A DNA stretch of 64,000 bases from Sinonovacula constricta (lineage: Eukaryota > Mollusca > Bivalvia > Cardiida > Solecurtidae), in assembly GCA_007844125.1 (NCBI GenBank), contig CM017561.1, positions 58,239,215 to 58,303,214 on the forward strand, in the 5' to 3' direction. A program made the translations under genes and the position numbers. The notes under the pieces were generated by a model. The model did no database searches. It was not told the DNA's origin and saw only the letters and a list, made by a program, of their open reading frames with translations. This document shows positions 51,605 to 61,200 of this stretch, in pieces (within the stretch, counting starts at the first letter, position 1; each line of letters starts with the position of its first letter).

Positions 51605-51705
51605 ATTATTATTATTATTAAATAATTAAAAGCGTACTTACCATAACATGTCTGTGACAATGCCAGAAAGGCAACACACAAGCCAAGAGCCATTTCACAA
51701 GCCAT
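35641..51705 (-). CDS. Secreted S1-family serine protease with N-terminal defensin-like/clip-like module, complete, 7 coding exons
   Basis: Exons in transcript order: 51705-51642, 43498-43349, 41036-40745, 38736-38631, 38291-38075, 37575-37436, 35859-35641. Phases match throughout and give 395 residues. Residues 1-22 are a signal peptide. Residues 30-66 hold six cysteines spaced C-x8-C-x3-C-x12-C-x8-CC. Residues 73-111 are a Thr-rich linker with ten Thr in a row, probably O-glycosylated. Cys112 lies in a CGTP motif and should pair with Cys252 (C1-C122 in chymotrypsin numbering), keeping the light chain attached. R-V-R-R ends at residue 123, then VIGG starts the protease. The catalytic triad is His165 (TAAHC), Asp232 (NDIAL) and Ser326 (GDSGG). 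The usual cysteine pairs 42-58, 136-201, 168-182 and 191-220 are present. Position 189 is Gly and 226 is Ser, so trypsin-like specificity is unlikely. The layout resembles arthropod clip-domain proteases of clotting and immunity; that role is inference. Confidence 0.93.
39190..39356. repeat. Mixed triplet microsatellite (TTG/CTG/GAT) in protease intron
   Basis: Runs of GAT, GTT and GCT triplets with interruptions, between the exons at 38631-38736 and 40745-41036. Confidence 0.9.
41111..41622 (-). mobile_element. MITE family A, copy 5 (in protease intron)
   Basis: Starts AAGGTGATATCCGACAGTTT and ends TTGCACCTTT. Minus-strand interior blocks match the family, including GAGCCACGCTGCAGAGATAG; the E-box position is degraded. 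It sits 74 bases from the exon at 40745-41036 and is inverted relative to copy 6. Confidence 0.75.
41755..42251 (+). mobile_element. MITE family A, copy 6 (in protease intron)
   Basis: Starts AAAGCTAGTATCCGACTG, ends GAATACCACCTTT, and contains AAGAAAACCACGTGACC. Oriented opposite to copy 5, with about 130 bases between them. Confidence 0.75.
42848..43272 (+). mobile_element. tRNA-derived SINE, copy 2, interrupted by a MITE
   Basis: The head with B box GGTTCGAGTCCC (42867-42878) and the tail from TAATGTGGGGAGGTCTTCC onward belong to the same SINE family as 14988-15235. The middle is split by the element at 42896-43140. The A box is missing, so the 5' end is truncated. Confidence 0.7.
42896..43140. 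mobile_element. Harbinger-like MITE (family D), copy 1, nested in SINE
   Basis: Ends AAGGCCAGTATTCACCAAC and ATTGGTGAATTTGGGCTT are imperfect inverted repeats. The flanking TAA may be a 3-bp target duplication, typical of PIF/Harbinger. A second copy lies at 54266-54503. Confidence 0.7.
44780..44908. repeat. Compound microsatellite (AAT/ATTT/ATC/GTT)n
   Basis: ATA triplets, TTTA tetramers, a long ATC run and GTT triplets lie end to end. Open frames over it encode only Ile, His or Asp runs. Confidence 0.95.
46430..46664 (-). mobile_element. MITE family A, copy 7 (partial, in protease intron 1)
   Basis: Minus-strand match including GCTATCTCTGCAACGTG and the terminus AACTGTCGGATACCAAC. The distal half is missing. 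Confidence 0.6.
47947..48027. repeat. Inverted repeat with paired GCCGCCAT motifs
   Basis: Arms GCAAACATACATGGGCGCC and TCCATGCACGTTTGC bracket GCCGCCATA and TATGGCGGC. The ATGGCGGC core matches YY1-type sites on both strands. The loop is about 30 bases and AT-rich. It may be a tiny MITE. Confidence 0.55.
48640..48940 (-). mobile_element. MITE family A, copy 8 (decayed, in protease intron 1)
   Basis: Retains GTGGTCACGTGGTTTTCTTA (E-box block), GCTAAAATAGATTTCGACG and the terminus AACTGTTAGATAC. More diverged than the others. Confidence 0.55.
50181..50295. promoter_or_regulatory. Pair of X-box (RFX-type) sites in protease intron 1
   Basis: GTTTCTATGGTAAC at 50181-50194 and GTTGCTATGGTAAC at 50282-50295 both fit the palindromic RFX consensus GTTRCY-N-RGYAAC. 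Both are followed by CG and a related GTCAG(T/G)CAAC phrase, so the second site probably arose by local duplication. Function is not shown. Confidence 0.4.
51531..51619. repeat. (TTA)n microsatellite beside the first exon of the protease gene
   Basis: About 28 TTA triplets, 25 bases from the donor site of the signal-peptide exon. Confidence 0.95.
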
Positions 51706-51773
51706 TCTTCCTTCCTTCCTAGACAGATAATGGTCAGATCACAAATATCTGGCTTTCTTCTCGACGAACACAC

Positions 51774-51780
51774 CTTTATA
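51774..51780 (-). promoter_or_regulatory. TATA box candidate of the serine protease gene
   Basis: TATAAAG reads on the minus strand about 70 bases before the ATG at 51705. This fits transcription starting near 51745 with a short 5' leader and no extra upstream exon. The spacing is sensible, but the motif is short and the region AT-rich, so this is a candidate only. Confidence 0.45.
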
Positions 51781-53333
51781 GTTTCCCTATAAATCCTACA
51801 GCAATTCCAGTAGGAAAATAGTCCGATATGTTTCCAATGCCTACCCATCCCTCTGTTTCGTCAATCGTTACTACTCGACTATTCACGGAAACAATTTCGG
51901 TAAAGTGGCTGAGGCTTACCGAGTAACTGTAGGTTAGAACGCAGCCAATCGGAAGACACCTGCTATTTCCGACGTCTTCCGTAAAGCTGCGTAGAAATTT
52001 CCGATGTGATTCCAATGTAACGCCGCCCTCTTGAAGACGCCCCTACCGATTGGTCGTTTTATACACAAGACAGTAAGTAGTGCTAGACGTCAGGAGTTTC
52101 AAAAATCGTTTGGGAGTATTTTTATTTTTCGCTTTTCATCATGTGACAAAAATAGACAATCAGTGTTTAAGATCAAAGTCATAAGGGCATATTGTGTGAT
52201 AAGGCGACAGAAAGAATCATTTCTAAAACGAACCAGCCCGCAAACTGAATACAGCGATTGTTCATTCCCTGTTCCGCAGAAAATCTTGGTGATGCAATAC
52301 CATAGGTGGGGTTCGGATCAGTCGTTCGTTCTAATTTCAAAGGTAAATAAAGCCAATAATTCCAGTAATAGCGAGGAAAAGAGCGGGATCAGATAAAATG
52401 AGGTGTGGCAGGGAGGGATATTCTGTTCTAATTTATTTATGCTTTTAGGTTACAGATGTAGAGGTAAACTAGAATGCAAAGTGTTTGTTTTCTTTTTAAT
52501 TCAAAGATTGATTTAGTTTAGTTTAAAATTAAAAAAAAAGTTTTTTTGACATTATTCGAAGAAACCATATAAGACCCAGTTAAAACAATTAAAAATAAAT
52601 GTAAAAAAAAAAAAAAAAAAAAACAACAACAAACAAATAATACACAAAAAACAACAACAAAACACACACACAAAACTAGGAAATTTTATGTTTTATTAAA
52701 ATCGTTGGTTTGTTGATTGCGTGTATAAGTGTATTGAAGAACATATATAATAATTTTCTGGTCATTTTCTAGTTTCAATAGAAAAGGTAACAGACGTATA
52801 AAATTTGACCGAACAAAATAGCTATTGCAGTGTATGTAAAAAATGTGTTACAGAGTAGCTGCCCTTTTTACTTATCTTCCCCTTGTGTGAAAACTTGATG
52901 CAAGAGTAGTTTCCAATAGTGGAGTTGGTTCCCAAATCCATCATTACCAGAGTCAACAAAATAAACATTTTTTACTGTTCAAGTCCTTTAGCAAAACATT
53001 TGGGATGAGGAAAGCTAATATACAAAAGTTTTTATATGATTGATTTGGATTGATTTGAACCCGATACCTATTGTATGGTATACCGATGACTGCGGTACTC
53101 AGTCTTGTGTATGTTTCATGTACTTCAATTATAAATTGCAACCATTGCAATGTTTCCATACGCCTTTAACATAACCTACGTCATGATTTAACTGCTTAAA
53201 CTGGCGGGTATAAGTTTATTTAAGTCGGGACCCAGGGGACGTCAGCCTTTATGATTCTCTCCAGTATTCTGTGCCGTAAACTTCTTGTAGTTGTACTGAT
53301 ACATTGTTTAACGGAAGTTTGTTTTTCTTTAAT

Positions 53334-53749
53334 GGTGGTATCCGACAGTTTGGACCAGATTTTTTTTCTCTCAAATTACCAAATAAATTAGTGTTGCCTG
53401 AAAAGATCACGCAAAATGCTCATTATTGATATTTATCTAAGCCACGCTTTAGAGTTAGCTGAGTTTTTTTAAGCTAAGAAAACCACGTGACCAGTTACTG
53501 TAGTTAATCTTTCCGGTAATCCGCTCTGACGTCGTCGATTTTTAGCAGAAATCACAATCATGTTTATTCATAGGTTTAGAAAATATTTAGACAGTGATTT
53601 AGTTCTCCATTTCTACTGTCTTACAATTTAGATAATGTTCAAAATCGCCTTTTGTTAGACTTGGGTTTGACTTTTGCAGAAATTGTGCCCCCCACTCCCC
53701 CAATCCAGGTTAACGTGTATTTGATGAAGACACACTGTCGGATACCACC
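53334..53749 (+). mobile_element. MITE family A, copy 9 (best complete copy)
   Basis: Clear inverted termini GGTGGTATCCGACAGTTTGG and ACTGTCGGATACCACC. About 416 bases long, non-coding, with AAGAAAACCACGTGACC and TGACGTC inside. This copy defines the family ends. Confidence 0.85.
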
Positions 53750-54265
53750 TTTCAACTGAAATAGCCGTACATCAATATGCATGTGCATGCCGACGGTCGT
53801 AATCAGTAGTTACACGTAGCAGGGCAAAAATGTGTTATTTTGGTTGTTATTGGATGAATATTATCAGCAAAACTACATGTATTCTTTGTCTCGAAACAAA
53901 CTGTACACTGTAAACAAAACACTTTATTAACCTCGGATATGGATGTACTTCCGTATTTTGGTCATATTTTTTTATAAAGATTTACTACTATATGTTTAAT
54001 AGCGTTGTGTTTTTTTTTTCTCTCAATAAAGTGGTATATTTGTATTCATCCAGTCATTAAATAAATATACATATAGTTTTTAACTTAAGACATGATAAAG
54101 GGGCCATTTAAAAGCTGTGTTAAAATATTTTTTTGTACTCCCATTTCAATCAACTTAGTGCGCGATACTTAAAAATCATTATTAAATAAACAATTGCTTG
54201 TTATCTTTTTTCATCTGCGAGACATAGTATTCTATATATTGAAGGCGACATCACTAGATTTTGGG

Positions 54266-54503
54266 ACGGTGTTCACCAACTATTCTTAAGTAAGAATTGC
54301 TCAAGTCATGGATTCCAATCCACAACATTATGTATTTATCTACATGTACAATGCATGTATTTTTGCATGATACTTTAACATTGCTACTTTGAGCTTAAAA
54401 TCACATTGAAACTTCATAAATAAGCTTATTTTTGTTGATATGAAAAGTGTGACTTGGGCTTAAGTCATGATTTAGGCTTAAGAATGGTTAGTGAATATGG
54501 GCC
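54266..54503. mobile_element. Harbinger-like MITE (family D), copy 2
   Basis: TTCACCAACTATTCTTAAG at the left and CTTAAGAATGGTTAGTGAA at the right pair over 17 of 19 positions. The body is highly similar to 42896-43140. The target duplication is unclear. Confidence 0.7.
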
Positions 54504-55006
54504 TAAGTCACCTCTATACAACGACGCTTCACAACTTGCCGATTTGGGGGATTTATGCATTCGCATTGTAAAACAGTTCCGTGTATAAAGAATTAGATAT
54601 AATTATCGGATCGCCGAGAATGGCGACCATATATTTATAATTGGTTTTGGAAAGGCCTATGGGTTGACGTCACAGCTATGAGAATCGATTGTATTTTTTA
54701 AACGGAAATTATTATTATTATTTTTCAGTTGTTAAAGAACACACTGTTATATTTATCCTAAAGTGTTCTGTTTCTTTTGCTGTGTCTTCTAAAGATCTTT
54801 TACGCATATCGATTTTCACATTTTTATTTTCAAATTGCAGGACTGCACTTATTTGACCATAAATTCTTCAGTGCCATATTCATAATTAAGCATTTTGTTT
54901 CGTATAAAAGATTTTATTTTAATAATCAGTTTTCGCAGTTTTTGGTCTTTTTTAACAACACTACAAAAAGCTTTTGGGGCGAATCGCGCAGTAACAGCTC
55001 GGTGAA

Positions 55007-55405
55007 TCAATCGGAACTCCTCGGGTAATTCCGTCCTCGGGACAATCGTCCCTCGGATGTATCTGGTGCAATGATACTTGCTCAAATCACGATCGTTTTG
55101 TTCACCGGAAGTCGGATGAATATCCCTAAAATGTAGTTCGCACAAAACATAAACGATGCCATCGTTTGACAGCTGCGTGTCTGCTTCGCTGGGTAAATTT
55201 AAAAAAAAAAAAGATTTTTTAAAAATTTGAAGCCGCCACAAATTTAAGTTTTACAGGCATCGTACTGTAGTGAGCTGTCACCCGAGCTACTTTGTTTTGA
55301 CGTCTGTCACTAAAGTAGTCCCATTTAGGGAAATGGCCGAGGTAATCCGACTACCTACATACGTCCGAGAGATGATTCGTGAATTATCCGAGGTGTTCTG
55401 ATTTC
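55007..55405. mobile_element. MITE family B, copy 2
   Basis: Same orientation and interior as 34637-35029. Flanks TCGGTGAAT and TTGGTGAAT are consistent with a 9-bp duplication carrying one change. The minus-strand frame is open across the element. Confidence 0.75.
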
Positions 55406-56346
55406 TTGGTGAATATTACTTTGGATGGACTGCACTAGTTATCAAACACATTTGCACGAACACTTTGATAGACGTGTAATATTTGCCCGGTATTCAATTT
55501 TTGTTAAGATTTAAACTTCAATGTTTTCCTTTTGTATTAAAGAATATTACTTTTTGAAACATATTGCGAAGAATAAAATAGGCCATATACTCGTAAGTTC
55601 AATGTTTTGTTGGTGTTGTAAAGATTTCTCGCGCTAATGCGGATGTTGGTATCTTCGTACCATTTCAAAGTCGTACCATGATTATTTGTTTGGAAACTTC
55701 GTACGCCATTCGTTGAGAAGGTATTGTTCAGAGACGTTGTTGTGTTGCCATAGTAATTGAAAAGTAACATACACATTTACAAAATTACTCAGTTAACAAC
55801 AATTGAAACATTTTATTCCACAGAAGCAAATGCAGTGGTGCAATACTATGCTGAATATGCGTAGATTTCTGATATATCATTTCCTGCGACTTTGATGCAC
55901 TGCATCAACTTTTTCTTGTATTTTATTTTTACAAATAACCGATTATAAATCGCATGTTAAGTGTTTCTAATGTAAAGGCATTGCCGTCTTTGTGTGTAGA
56001 ATGGTTTATTTCCAGCGAAGTTTTAAAGTAATCCGTGCACATAATCCTATGAGCACTTCCAAACTGACTGGTTGTTTAGTCTGGTGTTTATTTATTGCGA
56101 GACAAAGAGGCTACGCCATCGTCGGACACCTACGACCGATCCATTCCGTTACTCTCCATTCATCGCCCGTGAGATATTTACTTCACTATACGCCGTTTAT
56201 GGTACTTGTATTTCATTGGTCGCTTCATAACCCGATGAATATTTAAATGTAATGATAAAGCTCGTTCCTTCATTGTTTTAGCTTTCCTTCCAAAATTTCG
56301 TCATCAATGCAAAGAGAATTCAAGTTTCCACATACTTAGCTTCCTC

Positions 56347-56480
56347 CATACATAGGAGTAGCGGAAATGTAAGCGTTGTTTCGATTGGCTGACATCCATT
56401 TAAATTTAACACGTACGAGTAGCGGAAATGTAAGCGTTGTTTTGATTGGCTGACATATCTATTCAAATTTAACTCTCAAT
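56347..56480. repeat. Tandem duplication of ~67 bp carrying inverted CCAAT motifs
   Basis: Two adjacent near-identical units, each with GAGTAGCGGAAATGTAAGCG followed by GATTGGCTGACAT. ATTGG is an inverted CCAAT box. Confidence 0.8.
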
Positions 56481-56562
56481 ACGGCGAAATCATAGATAAA
56501 AATCCCACGGTGTATGAATGGAGTGAAATGTATTCAGTAACCGTAGGCTCCGACGATGAGGT

Positions 56563-56627
56563 TAAGGCCAAATATAATATGTCTGGTTACTGTGACATGT
56601 TAAACAAAAATAGGGTAGGTAGGTAGG

Positions 56628-56670
<43 letters not shown>

Positions 56671-57779
56671 TTTTGCTTGTTGGACAGCATATCACTCTTT
56701 TCATTGTAGCTAAATGTATTCACCAATAATTGCTTGCGTGTGTTTATTAAACCCAATATTGTGTGTATTAAACACAATATAACAGCTTTTTATGTACCTT
56801 TTGGCTTTTTAGTCATCCTCTGTCTGCTAACCTGCCATGTAACATAGCTGCACGGTGAAGGGTATGCACAATATAAATGAGTTATTAATGAGGCTCCCTT
56901 AGTGCAAAGGACCTCAGGGTTCAGGTTAGAAAAGTGTTTCAGATTGCAAAATGAACAATAAACACAATATGATTGTTTTAAGTTCGAGCCTTTCCAATAT
57001 GTAAATTTATCTGGCACTGACACCCCAGCAAAATATTGTATATAATATTAAATATATGATTTTACAGTGGATAGAATCTAGTTAAGCAGACCCCGCATGT
57101 TGAAGACACAAAAAGACCAGAGACGTTTGGGCGATAGAAGCAGTGGTTTGGGGCAGTAGCCCCCATTTAAGATTAATATCATTGCAATTTGTTTGGCACA
57201 TCATCCTTTATATAAATATTTATAAAAACATCTTGGCCAGTACAAGTCGATTAATTTTTATAATAAAATTTGGCCAGTACAAGTGGCCAGCTTTTTAAAA
57301 TATTAATTGAGAACCAGGCATTTATATCTTTAAAAAAAATGCCCGGCAACAGCCAGTTTATTTTAATTTTTACTGACACAATATCGCAATATATGTATAA
57401 AAATAAAAACCTCGTAAGCATTTTCTCCATTCATCATGCTGGATGGCTTTGTTGACAAATTGTTGACTGATTGAATATGAAATGAACGAACAACATCCTC
57501 GAACGTATATTTTAGGGGGAATGGTGACATTTTTCTGTACGCCTCATTGGCGATGAATACATTTATCGGCAAACACGGCTAAAATGCACGCGGATTCGTC
57601 TGCCATCTCTGTTTGTAGTGTAGACGATTGCACCGCTTCCTTTCGTTCGTACCCAGTAATGTTCGTACCTTTGCTGCTATTTTTTTTACCAAAATCGGGG
57701 AAAAAAGTTTAGGGTCGGCGGGAAAAAATAGGGTCGGTCGGGTCACCGTAACCAGACATATAATTTTTTTTTGGCCTAA
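56563..57779. mobile_element. ~1.2-kb TIR element, no transposase
   Basis: Left end AAGGCCAAATATAATATG plus TCTGGTTACTGTGAC pairs with the right end GTCACCGTAACCAGACATAT plus TTGGCCTAAG. Both sides then carry a TAGGGTAGG/TAGGGTCGG motif. A poly(T) run at 56630-56668 lies just inside. No coding exon found. Confidence 0.6.
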
Positions 57780-58257
57780 GCGGTCTTTATTTTTAATCCG
57801 AGAGTTGTAGTTTAGTGCTGAGTCTCTTCTTGCTAGTAAAACAGATTTAATAAAAATACAGCCCCTGTTTCAGTCTTTTAACTGATTTTAAGTTTTACTT
57901 TATGGAAGAGCAAATGTTTTGCAAAAAACGTTTGGCGAAAAACATGTTATGCAACGGTGACTGAATCGAGTTAAAAAAACAACAACAGCACATATAAGGG
58001 GAAAAATAAACTGTGGAAAAGGAATAACAAAATGAGTACACAATATTTTCTGAAATGGGCATCTTCGTTTAATTTTGTAAACAAACACCAAAATAATTAA
58101 ATATAAATAAACAAAATTGATTAAATATGAATACACAACAATCATTAAATATAAATAAACATGGAAAAAGACATAGAATCTAAATTTAATTTAAGAATAC
58201 TTTTAAATAAAGTCTTTAATATGTCTGTGTGGTAATAGTGTTGAAAATTAAAATGAC
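57780..58257. other. 3' flank of the kelch-like gene
   Basis: AT-rich, no exon. ATTAAA on the minus strand at 58215-58220 is a weak poly(A) signal about 40 bases past the stop. Confidence 0.4.
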
Positions 58258-61200
58258 CTAGAATCTGTTTCGAACATTGTTGTTGCTGCTGATGCTGGTG
58301 CAACTACTGCTTTGGCTGCTGATGCTACGTCTCATGACCCTCATATCATGACTGCTGCTGCTACTGCTACTGCTGCTGCTGCTGCTGCTGCTGCTGATAT
58401 TGCCATCAATGGCATTGCTTCCCCAGTGTTTAATCTGGACTAAACACCTCTCCTTCTCCTGACTGTTGTTATTGTGACTGCTTCCCACGCTGTTGTTATT
58501 GTATGAGGGAGAGGGTATGGTGGATTTAGTTTGACGGACGGAAGCACAACAGATCCACCTAGCGGGAAACGGAAGGTCCCGGATGTTGGAAAGCCAGCGC
58601 ATTTGAGCAGTGTCGTAGCATTCAACGGACTGCAGGATACGGTCCAATGTCGAGGAGATACCGCCAACGATATACAGACGATCGCCTGTAGGGGTCGTTT
58701 AAATATTAAAAGCTCAGTAAAAAGGATATGGACCAAATACGGAAATGTGTTATTTACCGACAAAAAAGTTTTCTTTTAAGAAGTCAAAGCGGAGGTCAAA
58801 AGTATCTACTTAAAACAAAGTATGTGCGCTAAAATAGGACTCCGATGATCTTTTAACTGTGTAAGATGTAACGCTTACTAACGTCGCTTAGCTACAAATA
58901 TCTGAAAAAAACTGAATAGACAGGAATAGACAAGAACCGTGGAAAACGAAATATTATAAATGTATATATATATATATATATATAAGTAGTCGTATTAGAA
59001 AAAATCTTTGCAGAATATCAATGACGTCATGTAAAATGTAATTATATAAAAGTTAAATGTTTATCCATTAGAATAGTTTTGTGGATTTTCTAAATATATT
59101 ATAAATGTTTATATAAATAGTTATAATAGAAAATTTCTTTGCAGAATATCAGTGACGTCATATAAATTAATATGAAGTTAAATGTTTATCCATTAGAATA
59201 GTTTTGTTAATTTCCTTAACATGTTATTTATCATCGTTTGTATGTTTCACTGTCTTGATGTCAACATGCGGCAAATATTTTTTAGACCTATTACAGTTTT
59301 TTACCGGAGTTATTGTGGCTTTTAACAGAACTTGTCACCAAAACCATCAGTTTCCGGTTTAAATCAAACACCGAAAAATTCACACACATTTTTATCGTAC
59401 TCTATGACCCCAACAACAAAACCGCGAACTGCTTTGACCGCAAAATCTGATGACCGAGAAAACTACAAAAAAACAACAACATTATTGATCTATATGTAAT
59501 TAGGTTGAAGTCAGCTTACCTGCTATGGCCACGCCTGCATCGTGTCGTGGAATCACCATGGAGGTGGCTAACTGCCAGTCGTCTGTTCGCTCGTCATAAT
59601 CGTCAATGTCCGCCAGACTTACGAGGGTTGGTCCGGAAGTGTTGAAAGATTTAGTGGCGCCACCACACAAGAACAGTTGCTCGTTTACACAAACGAGGCA
59701 CGCATTGCATCTTGGGATACGTAAGTCTTGCATCATTGTCCATCTGGAATTATGGGTGTGCTTCATTAAATTATTAAATTATTTTGTTTTTAAATGTGAT
59801 CAATGTTTTTGTTAACTTAATTTATTTTAATGAATTGGCGTATGATGGCGATTCGTTAAAAATATGTTCTTACTTAAAATAATTATTATTAAATAATTAT
59901 TACTGCTTACGCAAATACTAACCATCTATTTAGACAACGTATTAAAATGACGTCATATTACCTGTCTGTGTCGGAATCGTAGCACTCCACTGTCGCCAGA
60001 ATATTCAGACCAGACAGCTCTCCGATCCCTCCGACGACTAAAATTTTACCATGGAGACAGGCAGCCGACGCACCGAAACGCGCCACGTTCATTGGTCGGA
60101 TATTATGCCATTCGTCATATTCCGGCACGTAGCATTCCACAGACGATAGAACACTGCAAAACAAAAGACGGGGAAAGATTTTTTCATAAGGACATATTTT
60201 CTAATCTGAACTTCGCAAAAGGGTATACGTGCAAAAGAATTAACAGTTAAATGGTTCATAGATGAATATGTAGATCATTGCATTTTATGCATGAAGTCCA
60301 TACTTTATTCCATACATGTACTAGGGACCGCCATAGCCGAGTGGTTACTGTCGCCGCGTTGGTTCAAGTCCTGGTGTAAAGGAACACTTTTATATGGGGA
60401 TGTCTTCTAGTTAACATGAGGAGCGCCAGTGGTTCTACCCATTAATATCAAGTGGTTTTCCTACATAAACAATTATCTGACCGTCAATCTGACATTTTCG
60501 GAATGATGTAAAACATGTACAAAACGTAAGTCATAGTGAAACAGTGTTTTTGGTACTAAGCAATTCAAAATAAGAAGTATATGGCACAGATGAACACAAA
60601 AGTAATTGACGTCTTCTTGATCTCGACGTAAATTAAACTAGAAAGAGCCAGTTAAACCCGCCGGAATAAATTAAAGCTAGTTGCAGACACCGGTAGTGGT
60701 CGTATAAAGGAGAAAAAAATCGGAACACCTCGGGTAATTCCGTCCTCTGGACAATCATCCCTCGGATGTATCTGTTGCAATGAAACTTATTGAAATCACG
60801 ATCGTTTTGTTCGCCGGAAGTCGGAAGGAGACTGTGCCTTAAATGTAGTTCGCAAAAAAACATGAACAATGGCATCGTTTGACAGCTGCATGTCTGCTGC
60901 GCTAAGTAAATTAAATGTGGATGATTTAAAATTGAAGCCGCCACAAAATGAAGTTTTACAGGCTTCATACTGTAGTGAGCTGTCATCCGAGCTACCATCT
61001 TTGTTTTGACGTCTGTCACAAAAGTAATCTCATTTAGGGAAATGGCCGAGGCGATCCCACTACCTACATACATCCGAGAGATGATTCGTGAGTTATCCGA
61101 GGTGTTCCGGTTGAGGAGAACTGGGTATAAGAGGTAAATACATAATCTTCGTGGCATCATCAGTCCATAGAACAACTACAATCAAACATTTTTTGTATAT

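Larger units (their letters stand above)
43499..51641 (-). other. Large first intron of the serine protease gene (8.1 kb)
   Basis: Separates the signal-peptide exon from the cysteine-rich exon. It holds a triplet microsatellite, two family-A MITE copies, an inverted repeat with GCCGCCAT motifs, a pair of X-box-like sites and a long (TTA)n run. I found no convincing exon in it on either strand. Short AT-rich open frames, including 131 codons at 46075, have no recognisable domain. Confidence 0.7.

Noticed and set aside
52031..52396. 121-codon plus-strand open frame upstream of the protease
   Set aside because: No family resemblance, no homologous-looking motif and no neighbouring exons; chance-level length for this window.
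54849..55241. 130-codon minus-strand frame as a host gene
   Set aside because: It sits inside MITE family B and recurs in the other two copies, so it is reported as an element-associated frame, not as a host gene.
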